Shown here: positions 1-9,651 of the stretch, in pieces
Layout of the letters: each line of letters opens with the position of its first letter
Numbering within the stretch: the stretch's first letter is position 1
From: DATLYT01 sp035574455
GTDB lineage: Bacteria > Bacteroidota > Ignavibacteria > UBA10030
NCBI GenBank assembly: GCA_035574455.1
Contig: DATLYT010000109.1
Coordinates: 1 to 11,278, forward strand
Reading direction: 5' to 3'
Length of the DNA: 11,278 nucleotides
Notes under the pieces: generated by a model
The model's input: the letters and a program-made list of their open reading frames with translations, nothing else
Database searches by the model: none
Told to the model about the DNA's origin: nothing
Made by a program: the position numbers and the translations under genes

Positions 1-651
1 GGTAGAAATCTTCTTTTCGGTACCTTCGAGTAACCGTTTGATATTGGCTCGGTGGGAATACAAGAGCAGAACGGCAACCGCAATGCCAAAATAGACGAGG
101 GTGTTGTAACCGTAGATTTCATCACCAAAAACATTATGACGGACAAACAGGGAAAGCGGAAAGGTTACCGCTGCCACGATCGAGCTTAAGGACACATAGT
201 TCCAAACCAACAAGACCAGGAAAAACATCGCCACGCAGATGGCAAATTCCGTCGGCGCGATGCCGATGAGCATCCCGGCAGCCGTGGCGATACCCTTCCC
301 CCCTCGGAAGCCGGCAAAGACCGTCCAGATATGTCCGATGATTGCCGAAACACCGCAGATGATCTGAATAACGGTAAAATCCTCAAAGGGTGTCCTGTTG
401 TAGAAGGGCAGTGTGGGATCCCAAAACAGCCGCGCAATCACCACGGTCGCCAGCACGCCTTTCCCGATATCCACCAGCATAACAAACAGTCCCGATTTCC
501 ACCCCAGGACGCGAAAGACATTCGTCCCACCCGCGTTTCCACTCCCTTTCGTGCGAATGTCGAACCCGTGTCTCCACTTCGAAAGCATAATGCTCGTTGG
601 AATGGAACCAACGATGTAGCTCAGCAAGACAACAATAAACAGATTAACCAT
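1..651 (-). CDS. plsY: Glycerol-3-phosphate acyltransferase PlsY (3' end cut by window edge)
   Basis: Inner-membrane enzyme that transfers an acyl group from acyl-phosphate to glycerol-3-phosphate, giving lysophosphatidic acid, the first acylation in phospholipid synthesis. The frame is open for 217 codons down to base 1 with no stop, so the C-terminus runs off the window. It is probably only a few residues short, because the family is about 200-220 residues long. Visible signatures are an N-terminal hydrophobic segment ending in VGSIPTS (14-20), the glycine-rich loop GSGNAGGTN (36-44), GHIWTVFAGFRGGKG (106-120), and the C-terminal SHRANIKRLLEGTE (199-212), with several hydrophobic segments between. 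The loop has A-G-G where many PlsY proteins have I-G-A. The ATG at 649-651 is chosen because AAGGAG (657-662) sits 5 bases upstream. It follows hicB after a 113-base gap with a hairpin, so it may be transcribed separately. Confidence 0.95.
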   Translation of the reverse strand, partial: MVNLFIVVLLSYIVGSIPTSIMLSKWRHGFDIRTKGSGNAGGTNVFRVLGWKSGLFVMLVDIGKGVLATVVIARLFWDPTLPFYNRTPFEDFTVIQIICGVSAIIGHIWTVFAGFRGGKGIATAAGMLIGIAPTEFAICVAMFFLVLLVWNYVSLSSIVAAVTFPLSLFVRHNVFGDEIYGYNTLVYFGIAVAVLLLYSHRANIKRLLEGTEKKIST

Positions 652-656
652 CTCTT

Positions 657-662
657 CTCCTT
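657..662 (-). promoter_or_regulatory. Ribosome binding site of plsY
   Basis: AAGGAG lies 5 bases upstream of the plsY ATG. It is one of the strongest Shine-Dalgarno matches in the window and fixes the plsY start. Confidence 0.75.
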
Positions 663-721
663 CTTGTAGCAAGTGTGGGACAAGTTAGAGAGTTTGGCGG
701 GAAAAAGCAATACAGGCAGTC

Positions 722-753
722 AAACAAGACTGGAATATGAGCACATTCCAATC
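722..753 (-). terminator. Hairpin after hicB, possible weak terminator
   Basis: Read on the minus strand, bases 753-728 can form an 11-pair stem: GATTGGAATGT pairs with ATATTCCAGTC around the loop GCTC, with two G-U pairs. A short T-rich run, TTGTTT (727-722), follows. It begins 11 bases after the hicB stop and ends 70 bases before plsY. The stem is AT-rich and the T-run is interrupted, so termination would be weak. The core TGGAAT/ATTCCA could instead be a protein-binding palindrome. The rest of the hicB-plsY gap (652-764) shows nothing else I can support. Confidence 0.4.
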
Positions 754-764
754 ACTCTATTCAT

Positions 765-1127
765 TCAAGCAGCAATGACCTCATATTCTCCTTCTGTTCG
801 TTTTGTTTCCTCAACGACTGCTTCAGAGTCCGCAATAGAAAGTTTGGTCCTAGGAATAATAATCCAGAGCGCCTCAACTGTTTCTTTCAATTTAGCAGGT
901 TCTGGTATTTCATCGCCTACTTCAAGTCTTGCGCTAATATACTCATCAAATAACTCGTGCAGATTCTGTACAGCCTCGGCTTCAGTTGTACCATCTATCT
1001 TGCACCCGCGTAGTTCTAGATACTCGGCGAGCCAATATTGGTTTCCGTCAGAATCTCTTGCAGGCTCTGTTCGAAGAGAATACGGTAATCGCCTGTAGTA
1101 TTCAAGCGTTCTTGTTTTCTTGTCCAT
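765..1127 (-). CDS. hicB: HicB-family antitoxin
   Basis: Predicted antitoxin that neutralises the adjacent HicA-type RNase. In this 120-residue form the N-terminal half matches the HicB RNase-H-like fold: an opening LEYYRRLPYSLRTEP (8-22), then NQYWLAEYLELRGCKIDG (29-46), the acidic helix TTEAEAVQNLHELFDEYI (47-64), and VGDEIPEP (70-77). The C-terminal part (about 78-120) contains ALWIIIPRTKLSIAD, but I see no clear ribbon-helix-helix or helix-turn-helix. The start at 1125-1127 is preferred over an in-frame ATG 33 bases upstream because GGAGGG lies 7 bases before it. The gene begins 26 bases inside the end of hicA, so the two are co-translated. The base composition is AT-rich compared with the flanking housekeeping genes. 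The family assignment is by pattern; pairing with HicA supports it. Confidence 0.8.
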   Translation of the reverse strand: MDKKTRTLEYYRRLPYSLRTEPARDSDGNQYWLAEYLELRGCKIDGTTEAEAVQNLHELFDEYISARLEVGDEIPEPAKLKETVEALWIIIPRTKLSIADSEAVVEETKRTEGEYEVIAA

Positions 1128-1386
1128 TGATTGTCCCTCCAGAGAGGATAAGTAATTCATCTATTAACTTGATAGCATCTCGAGCAACCCATTCTTTAAG
1201 TGTGTTGTGTCGCGGAACACTTATCCAAAGGTTTTTGTATCTGGGATGATAGTAAATGCGATGTTTCTTGCCTTCTTTCCATGTAAAACCAAATCCTTTA
1301 AAGAGATGTTCAAAATCTTTCTGGCCCCATCCTGAGGCCGTTTGCCGCATCTGCTGCAAAAGTTTTTGGGCGGCACTCCCATTCAT
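1102..1386 (-). CDS. hicA: HicA-family toxin (mRNA interferase)
   Basis: Predicted ribonuclease toxin that cleaves mRNA when not bound by HicB. At 94 residues it is longer than the minimal HicA of about 60-80. The core reads QKDFEHLFKGFGFTWKEG (22-39), then KKHRIYYHP (40-48) and WISVPRHNTLKEW (54-66), ending in a helix AIKLIDELL (71-79). HicA proteins have a double-stranded-RNA-binding-like fold with a catalytic histidine, usually in a G-S-H context. Here the best candidate is His42 in KKHR, with a second conserved histidine at 60 in VPRH. The start ATG overlaps the stop of the upstream gene as ATGA, and its Shine-Dalgarno AAGGGG (1391-1396) lies inside that gene's last codons. This is the toxin-first order typical of hicAB loci. 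The catalytic assignment is inferred. Confidence 0.82.
   Translation of the reverse strand: MNGSAAQKLLQQMRQTASGWGQKDFEHLFKGFGFTWKEGKKHRIYYHPRYKNLWISVPRHNTLKEWVARDAIKLIDELLILSGGTINGQENKNA
1135..1140 (-). promoter_or_regulatory. Ribosome binding site deciding the hicB start
   Basis: GGAGGG, 7 bases upstream of the ATG at 1125-1127, lies inside the hicA coding region. It favours the shorter 120-residue HicB over a start at 1160, which has no comparable site. Confidence 0.7.
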
Positions 1387-1793
1387 GTCGCCCCTTCTTC
1401 TTTGATGTGAACCTTGCGAACTTCAAAAATAACACGGCCGAGAAATCGATCATTGACAAACATCACAAGTTCATACTGGCCAGGTTTTTGAAAGACGAAA
1501 TCCTGTATCTTGATTATCACCCCAGCAGTGACAGTCCGTGTCTCAGAACGTGTTAAGGCTATCTTTTGCTCAAAAGCAACTAATCTATTCGATTTGTCAT
1601 CGCGCATCTCGATCGCAAATTTATGATCCCCTGTTTCGGATTCTGTCCCCTCCAACTTAGCAACAAGAACCATATCTCGATGTTTGACCGGAAATTTAGC
1701 CGCATAGATATAATCAAAAATACCTGTAGCGGTTACCTTACCTTGAGCATCGAGAAACGCAGAATCAGCAAGAAACGCATATCGAAGAAACAT
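1383..1793 (-). CDS. DUF6941-like small protein, function unknown
   Basis: A 136-residue soluble protein with no signal peptide or membrane segment. The opening LRYAFLADSAFLDAQGK (3-19), followed by ATGIFDYIYAAKFPVKH (22-38), resembles the uncharacterised DUF6941 family as I remember it: a leading 'LLAD..-D..GK..-.GIF..I' pattern, then alternating strands and a late 'D..F..PG.YE..V.V.....G' block. Here that block is QDFVFQKPGQYELVMFVNDRFLGRV, near 97-121. The pattern suggests an all-beta fold, with no catalytic motif that I can see. It is the first gene of the cassette: its TGA overlaps the hicA ATG as ATGA, so it is translationally coupled to a toxin gene. The Shine-Dalgarno is weak and no other start fits better. 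A role with HicAB is inferred from position only; it may be an unrelated passenger. Confidence 0.6.
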   Translation of the reverse strand: MFLRYAFLADSAFLDAQGKVTATGIFDYIYAAKFPVKHRDMVLVAKLEGTESETGDHKFAIEMRDDKSNRLVAFEQKIALTRSETRTVTAGVIIKIQDFVFQKPGQYELVMFVNDRFLGRVIFEVRKVHIKEEGAT

Positions 1794-1855
1794 AGCTTTC
1801 GGAAATGAGAGGTTCTCTTTAAATTTTAAATATTCTGTGGTGTGTGCTGGCCATT

Positions 1856-1884
1856 AAGCTATGTTTATTCTACCTGAATGTCAA
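1856..1884 (-). promoter_or_regulatory. Candidate promoter of the DUF6941-hicA-hicB cassette
   Basis: On the minus strand a perfect TTGACA (1879-1884) is followed after 17 bases by TAGCTT (1856-1861), a weak -10 match (3 of 6). The start codon of the first cassette gene is 63 bases downstream, after an AT-rich leader. The surrounding gap (1794-1937) has no other feature I can support. The -35 fit is strong and the -10 fit poor. If the host is a Bacteroidota-type organism, its housekeeping sigma factor may not use this consensus. Confidence 0.4.
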
Positions 1885-1937
1885 TCTTGAAAATATTCGT
1901 CCAATGATAGCCAGTGCCTACGATTTATTCACAATGG

Positions 1938-2657
1938 TTATGCCACCCCTTTGGCCTTCCAGCGCTCCAAAATCAGCGCTCCTAACTCCAAATCTTCTTG
2001 CGTGGTGATTTTGATGTTATCGTACGTTCCCTCAAGAATTTTCACTTTCACACCAAGCCGTTCGACGAGTGCTGCCTCATCCGTCGAGTAAAATTTCGTT
2101 CGCTGAGCCAGCTCAAATGCCTTTCGCAACAACCCCGCCTTAAATGCTTGAGGTGTCTGAATGAGCCAGAGCGCGGACCGGTCGAGCGTCTGGTCAAAGA
2201 ATCCGCCGCCGTTGGAACGCCGAATCGTGTCTTTCGGTTGCACGGCGAGCACGACAGCATCGTATTCTCGACAGCTTTTGATGAGCTGACTGATGCGCTT
2301 TGGCTCGATAAACGGACGAACACCGTCGTGTACAAGTACGATGTCCGAATCATTCAACGTGAGCCGACGTAACGCATAGAGGACTGAATCCTGGCGCTTC
2401 GCACCTCCGGCCACCACGCGGTGAACTTTATGAAGCCGGTACTGTTTTACCAGCTTTTCCGTTTCCACAATGGATTCCTCCGGCACCGCGACAGCAATCT
2501 CATCGACATCCGGACAGAGCTCGAAGCGCTGTAGGGTGTGAACGAGGACGGGCTTCGTCCCGAGCAGCATAAATTGCTTCTTGACCGCGCCGCCGATTCG
2601 ACTTCCCGAACCGGCCGCAGGAACGATCACCGATACTTTTGGACGACGACGGGGCAT
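1938..2657 (-). CDS. ispD: 2-C-methyl-D-erythritol 4-phosphate cytidylyltransferase
   Basis: Cytosolic enzyme of the MEP isoprenoid pathway that couples CTP to 2-C-methyl-D-erythritol 4-phosphate, releasing pyrophosphate. In the 239-residue form the nucleotide-binding loop PAAGSGSRIGGAVKKQF is at about 13-29, followed by VVAGGAKRQDSV (81-92), VHDGVRPF (109-116), QTPQAF (167-172), STDEAALVE (191-199) and DNIKITTQEDL (213-223). Together these are diagnostic of IspD, and the usual lysine and arginine of the loop are present. The length fits the family (about 230-240). I chose the ATG at 2655-2657 because GGTGA lies 5 bases upstream and homology begins soon after. An in-frame ATG at 2690 would add 11 atypical residues and has no Shine-Dalgarno. 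The 176-base gap from queA contains no terminator or promoter I can support. Confidence 0.95.
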   Translation of the reverse strand: MPRRRPKVSVIVPAAGSGSRIGGAVKKQFMLLGTKPVLVHTLQRFELCPDVDEIAVAVPEESIVETEKLVKQYRLHKVHRVVAGGAKRQDSVLYALRRLTLNDSDIVLVHDGVRPFIEPKRISQLIKSCREYDAVVLAVQPKDTIRRSNGGGFFDQTLDRSALWLIQTPQAFKAGLLRKAFELAQRTKFYSTDEAALVERLGVKVKILEGTYDNIKITTQEDLELGALILERWKAKGVA

Positions 2658-2833
2658 TTCTCTCACCAACCTTACACCCAAAACCTCCATTGAGACTTAA
2701 ATATTATCTCCCGCAAACCTGCCCGCCTCGAATGATTCTATGGATGCAGGCAATGAAAATAAACAGCTTTGCGAACCTCGCGAGAGATCTGTTTTTGAAT
2801 TTTTCAGAAGTCTCAGTTTAAGATTTCGACTTC

Positions 2834-3871
2834 CTACAAGATCAGCATCGCATCGCCATAACTGTAGAAGCGATAGCCATCCTTGATGGCCTTTTTGTAC
2901 GCCTTCATGATGAACTCATGCCCGGCAAAGGCGCTGACGAGCATCAGTAACGTCGATTCCGGCAGATGAAAATTCGTGATCAGACGATCCGTAATCTTGA
3001 AATCGTACGGCGGAAAGATGAACTTGTCGGTCCATCCCTTGGCCGGTTTCACGTGCCCGTCGGATGTCACGCTCGACTCCAATGCACGGCAGGTGCTCGT
3101 CCCCACCACGACAACGTTCCGCTTGTTGTCGATCGTCCGATTGATTTGGTGGGCGGCCTCGGCGGAGATCTCGTAATACTCGGAATCCATCTTGTGCTTG
3201 GTCAGGTCTTCAACCTCCACAGGCCGAAATGAACCAAGTCCCACATGTAAGACAATCGGTACAATCTTGACACCCTTGGCTTCGATCTTCTTTAACAACG
3301 GCTTTGTAAAGTGCAAACCAGCGGTAGGGGCGGCAACGGCGCCGAGGACTCTCGCGTACACCGTTTGATACGCCTGCTTATCCTTCTCGGTCGGCTCCCG
3401 TTTAATGTAATAGGGCAGCGGCGTCATGCCGATCCGCTCAATGATCTTAAAAAAATCGCCCTTGTGGTTAAACCGAACGGTTCGCCCGCGAGAGGTCGTG
3501 TTGTCGATGACCTCACACCAGAGTTTCCCATCATCAAAGTAGATCTTGTTGCCGATGCGTACTTTGCGCGCCGGGTCAACAATCACATCCCAGATATTTT
3601 CCTCTTTGTTCAGCTCCCGCAGAAGGAATACCTCAATTTTGGCATTGGTCTTTTCCTTCTTCCCGAAGAGCCTCGCCTGGAATACTCTTGTCTCGTTGAT
3701 CACGAGACAATCGCCTTTGTTCAAATAGTCGATGATTTCATAGAATTTTCGATCCTCGATCGACTCGTCAGCCCGGTTCAGGACCATCAGCCGCGAGTGA
3801 TCGCGGGGATAGACGGGATGTTTCGCTATAAGATTTCGAGGAAGCGGATATTTGAAATCAGAAAGCTTCAT
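2834..3871 (-). CDS. queA: S-adenosylmethionine:tRNA ribosyltransferase-isomerase
   Basis: Transfers and isomerises the ribosyl part of S-adenosylmethionine onto 7-aminomethyl-7-deazaguanine at the wobble position of certain tRNAs, giving epoxyqueuosine, the penultimate step to queuosine. The protein is full length at 345 residues. Typical landmarks are the start KLSDFKYPLPRNLIAKHP (2-19), INETRVFQARL (58-68), GAVAAPTAGLHFT (177-189), LHVGLGSFRPV (208-218), TNFHLPESTLLMLVSAF (299-315) and the C-terminal YRFYSYGDAMLI (333-344). The start is supported by GGGTGA a few bases upstream. It lies 29 bases after the ppdK stop, suggesting shared transcription, though the two functions are unrelated. 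No other queuosine gene is in the window. Confidence 0.97.
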   Translation of the reverse strand: MKLSDFKYPLPRNLIAKHPVYPRDHSRLMVLNRADESIEDRKFYEIIDYLNKGDCLVINETRVFQARLFGKKEKTNAKIEVFLLRELNKEENIWDVIVDPARKVRIGNKIYFDDGKLWCEVIDNTTSRGRTVRFNHKGDFFKIIERIGMTPLPYYIKREPTEKDKQAYQTVYARVLGAVAAPTAGLHFTKPLLKKIEAKGVKIVPIVLHVGLGSFRPVEVEDLTKHKMDSEYYEISAEAAHQINRTIDNKRNVVVVGTSTCRALESSVTSDGHVKPAKGWTDKFIFPPYDFKITDRLITNFHLPESTLLMLVSAFAGHEFIMKAYKKAIKDGYRFYSYGDAMLIL

Positions 3872-3900
3872 TCTTTTTCACCCTTTCTACGATGGGAGCA

Positions 3901-6681
<2,781 letters not shown>

Positions 6682-6752
6682 TGCTTCATTGCTCCAGTTC
6701 TTCATTGAGTAAATGTTCGATAGTTAACAACAACCCATGATTCTACGGCTTT

Positions 6753-7460
6753 TTACCTTCGTCGATGATTATTCACCGCGCGTACAAAATATTCCGCAAT
6801 TGCTCGCGCGTGAGGATTCTCAACATCTTTCATCCGCTCGGGATGCCACTGAACGCCAAGGAGAAAAGGCATCCGGTCTTTCAGCGCCCACTCGACCGCT
6901 TCGATGACACCATCCGGAGAGGTGGCAGACACCATCAAACCGCGGCCGAGCTTGTCGATCGCCTGGTGATGGACAGAATTCACCTCGTACGAGCCGTTCC
7001 CCGTCATGACCTCCAACAACGAATGCGAAACCTTGTTGAGCGGATGACGATGTTCCTCAAGGTCCTCAACAGCATGTAACGCATATCCCGCCGACGGAAG
7101 GTCAATGATGAGGGATCCTTCGAGGGCGACATTCAACACCTGCATGCCGCGGCAGATAGCGAGGATAGGCATATCGGCCTCCAACGCCAGTTCGATCACG
7201 CGGAACTCAAACTCGTCTCGCAGCTCGTTAACCTCTTCCGTCCGGTCGATCAGCTCTGGCTTTCCATAATACTTCGGATGGACGTCTCCGCCGCCCGTGA
7301 GCAACAGCGCATCCGTCTCCTTTAGTGCCTCGGCGTTGTTCAGATGGTACGACAACTTCACGAATTCGACTGACGAATCAACGTTGCGAATCCAGTTGAT
7401 GTAGTTGTCGAAGTATGGCTTCGGCCGATGGTTATCCGTGATGGCAATACGCATAGTCAT
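6753..7460 (-). CDS. Class I glutamine amidotransferase-like gamma-glutamyl hydrolase (peptidase C26)
   Basis: A 235-residue cytosolic protein of the family that includes gamma-glutamyl-gamma-aminobutyrate hydrolase (PuuD) and folate gamma-glutamyl hydrolases. Visible landmarks are LLLTGGGDVHPKYYG (52-66), the nucleophile elbow AICRGMQVLN with Cys103, NSVHHQAID (161-169), and the catalytic His206 and Glu208 in VQWHPE. The triad is therefore complete, and the protein probably cleaves a gamma-glutamyl amide bond. Its ATG directly abuts the TGA of the carboxylate-amine ligase upstream, so the two are almost certainly co-translated. A ligase and a hydrolase for the same bond type side by side suggest a shared gamma-glutamyl substrate, but which amine is involved cannot be read from sequence. 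No synthase domain or fused partner is present. A puuD name is not justified without other putrescine genes. Confidence 0.88.
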   Translation of the reverse strand: MTMRIAITDNHRPKPYFDNYINWIRNVDSSVEFVKLSYHLNNAEALKETDALLLTGGGDVHPKYYGKPELIDRTEEVNELRDEFEFRVIELALEADMPILAICRGMQVLNVALEGSLIIDLPSAGYALHAVEDLEEHRHPLNKVSHSLLEVMTGNGSYEVNSVHHQAIDKLGRGLMVSATSPDGVIEAVEWALKDRMPFLLGVQWHPERMKDVENPHARAIAEYFVRAVNNHRRR

Positions 7461-8591
7461 TCAATCTAAATACACCGGCTTCCCTTTCCAGAATTCATCA
7501 ATCAACGATTCGGCTACAGCAAGGAACGTCCCCTCTTTGGCATAGACCGCCCGCTGTCGATCGTAGCTACAGCCGCGCTCGAGCGGTGTGCGGAGTTTCC
7601 GGAACTCCTGTCCACACCCGAGTGAGTCCGAGAGCGGTTCGAGCATCTTGATCAGCCATTCAATCTCAGACCGAAGCAGGTTTGTCTTTCCGCTTTCGTT
7701 CAGGATGATTTCCGCCTCCAGTCCGTAACGAGCGGCTTTCCACTTGTTCTCGCGCAGAATCCAGTACGACGGCGGAGGAATCACTTTCCCATCTTTGTAT
7801 TGCTGGTCGAACCAGTGATACAGACATTGGATGAGAGCAACCAGCGACACAGTTTCTTCCAGCGTTGCCGGACCGTCGCAAATGCGAATCTCGATCGTTC
7901 CGTAATCCGGGTGCGGGCGGATATCCCACCAGATGTCTTTAATCGATGTAATCGACTTCGAAGCAATCATCGAATCATAGAATGCCTCGAAGTCCGCCCA
8001 CGTCTGGAATATGCACGGATGACCCGCCGTGGGGAGCGCCTCGAAAATTGTGACCCGACTCGACGCCAATCCCGTGTCCTTCCCCTGCCAGAAGGGCGAG
8101 CTTGCCGAAAGCGCAAGCAAATGCGGCAAGTAGTGCAACATCGCGTTGTTCATTGCCATCGCATGCTCGGCATCCCGCATTCCCACGTGAACGTGCAAGC
8201 CGAAGATCATCAACCGTTGGGCGAGCCATCGGTTGCGGTCGATGAGCATGCGGTAACGCTCAGCCGGATACAGAATGCGGTCGGCATACCGCGCAAACGG
8301 ATGCGAGCCGGAGGACGCAAGCGTGTAGCCGAGTTGATTGCAAACGCCCTTGAGCGTCTCGATCTGAATCTGAAGGTCACGTTTTACCTCAGCGACATTG
8401 TCACAAATGCCCGTGTTAATTTCAATCATCGCCTGCACGAGTTCAGGTTTGATATGCTTTTGCTCGCCACCCAACCTCTCAAAGATCGATGGCGATCCAG
8501 CGATCAAATCTTTCGTCTTCGCGTCGATGATTTGTAACTCCATCTCAACGCCCATCGACATCTCCGGTGACCCGTTGAATGCTAACGGCAT
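7461..8591 (-). CDS. YbdK/GCS2-type carboxylate-amine ligase
   Basis: An ATP-dependent ligase of the glutamate-cysteine ligase type 2 (GCS2) superfamily, which joins a carboxylate, typically the gamma-carboxyl of glutamate, to an amine. At 376 residues it matches the YbdK-like family. Signatures are GVEMELQ (14-20) with paired metal-binding glutamates 16 and 18, GLHVHVG (131-137), ASSRVTIFEALPTAGHP (176-192), WWDIRPHPDYGTIEIRICD (221-239), and RENKWKAARYG (280-290). The ATG at 8589-8591 has GGGAG 5 bases upstream. It starts 10 bases after the lpxK stop, and its own stop abuts the gamma-glutamyl hydrolase start. Family members show weak glutamate-cysteine ligase activity in vitro in some cases, but the true substrate is often unknown. 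No glutathione synthetase gene is in the window, so a glutathione role is not supported. Confidence 0.9.
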   Translation of the reverse strand: MPLAFNGSPEMSMGVEMELQIIDAKTKDLIAGSPSIFERLGGEQKHIKPELVQAMIEINTGICDNVAEVKRDLQIQIETLKGVCNQLGYTLASSGSHPFARYADRILYPAERYRMLIDRNRWLAQRLMIFGLHVHVGMRDAEHAMAMNNAMLHYLPHLLALSASSPFWQGKDTGLASSRVTIFEALPTAGHPCIFQTWADFEAFYDSMIASKSITSIKDIWWDIRPHPDYGTIEIRICDGPATLEETVSLVALIQCLYHWFDQQYKDGKVIPPPSYWILRENKWKAARYGLEAEIILNESGKTNLLRSEIEWLIKMLEPLSDSLGCGQEFRKLRTPLERGCSYDRQRAVYAKEGTFLAVAESLIDEFWKGKPVYLD

Positions 8592-8601
8592 CTGCTCTCC
8601 C

Positions 8602-9648
8602 TCACGCTAATGCTTTCTGAACGATCTCATGGAATATTTCCTTTTCATCGATTACCGCACCGACCTGTACCGCAAACACCGGAAACTCCTGAAAGAACGA
8701 CTGGCTGACCGTCCCATCTCCAGCAAGCCGCACGAGATCTTTTTCTGTTGTGAGAATATACTCCGCTTGTGATCTTTTGTACGACTCTATGACTTCTTCG
8801 ATGTCGCGTGGCCGGAACCGATAATGATCAGGGAATCGGTGATGCTGTACCACATTCACGGCCAGCGATTGGAGCGTCCAGTCAAAAGCCTCGGGCTGAC
8901 CGATCCCGGAAAATGCGACTGCATTCTTGCCCTTGATTGTGCTGAGCTCCTCGTGTCGTCGGGAAGCTGCATGGACAAGCATGGTGGGGTGAAGACTCAT
9001 TCCCACCACAGGCTTGTTCCACCGCTCGAGCACCCTTCTCGCTTGTGCAAGATCCTCCGCGTGCCTCCATCGGGAAACGACCACGGCATCCGCGCGCTGC
9101 AACGATGCGAGGGTTTCCCGACGATTCCCTGCGGGAAGCAACGGCATGAATGAGGTCGTTTCCTCCGCTGTTACGACAACAAGGTCGAGATGACGATGAA
9201 GATAGCGATGCTGAAAACCATCATCCAGGATAATGGCATTCACGCGAAAGTCTTTGACGACCCGCTGTGCCGCCCGCACACGATTTTCATCGACCACCAC
9301 GACGACACCGTCGAGCTTTTCCGCCATCTGTGCCGGCTCGTCGCCGGATTCGGAAGCTTCGGCACATCGTTGCGCGCCATTACTGACCACCACATAGCCC
9401 TTCGTCGTTCGCCGGTAGCCCCGACTGATGATGGCAACTTTCTTTCCGTGTTGCTGAAGGAGTCGCGCGAGATACTCAACCAGCGGGGTCTTCCCTGTCC
9501 CTCCAACAAGAATATTCCCCACCGAGATCACCGGCACGGCCACCTTCGTCACAGGTAACAAACCGATATCAAAGAACCAATTACGGACAAAAACCACTGC
9601 ACCGTAGACCAGTGAGAGCGGCAGCAAAAAAAGTCGAAGGGCACTCAC
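8602..9648 (-). CDS. lpxK: Tetraacyldisaccharide 4'-kinase
   Basis: Inner-membrane-associated kinase that phosphorylates the 4' position of the tetraacyldisaccharide-1-phosphate precursor, giving lipid IVA in lipid A synthesis. The 348-residue protein has an N-terminal hydrophobic segment (about 5-22) that fits membrane attachment, the P-loop GNILVGGTGKTP (44-55), ISRGYRR (74-80), GDEP (102-105), LDDGFQHR (141-148) and a late HRFPDHYRF, all typical of LpxK. It starts with GTG (9646-9648), separated from the lpxB stop by only ACG, with no clear Shine-Dalgarno. Translation probably depends on ribosomes finishing lpxB. Being adjacent to lpxB, the preceding step of the same pathway, fits well. 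Confidence 0.96.
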   Translation of the reverse strand: MSALRLFLLPLSLVYGAVVFVRNWFFDIGLLPVTKVAVPVISVGNILVGGTGKTPLVEYLARLLQQHGKKVAIISRGYRRTTKGYVVVSNGAQRCAEASESGDEPAQMAEKLDGVVVVVDENRVRAAQRVVKDFRVNAIILDDGFQHRYLHRHLDLVVVTAEETTSFMPLLPAGNRRETLASLQRADAVVVSRWRHAEDLAQARRVLERWNKPVVGMSLHPTMLVHAASRRHEELSTIKGKNAVAFSGIGQPEAFDWTLQSLAVNVVQHHRFPDHYRFRPRDIEEVIESYKRSQAEYILTTEKDLVRLAGDGTVSQSFFQEFPVFAVQVGAVIDEKEIFHEIVQKALA

Positions 9649-9651
9649 CGT

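Noticed and set aside
765..1160. Longer HicB starting at 1160
   Set aside because: The upstream start has no ribosome site and would deepen the overlap with hicA, while the inner ATG has GGAGGG at ideal spacing.
2775..2788. Short palindrome CTCGCGAG in the queA-ispD gap
   Set aside because: Too short for a terminator or confident operator, with no T-run and no second copy nearby.
2691..2815. Inverted repeat TGAGACTT (2691-2698) / AAGTCTCA (2808-2815) in the queA-ispD gap
   Set aside because: Only 8 bases per arm, separated by about 110 bases, with no transposase or target duplication. Chance is likely.
7800..8537. Open frame on the + strand (about 245 codons) opposite the carboxylate-amine ligase
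   Set aside because: The opposite strand carries all ligase motifs. The + strand product has no family signature and looks like a composition-driven shadow.
6753..8591. Reading the ligase/hydrolase pair as a glutathione or putrescine (Puu) pathway
   Set aside because: No glutathione synthetase, PuuA-type synthetase, oxidase or dehydrogenase is present, so neither pathway name is supported.
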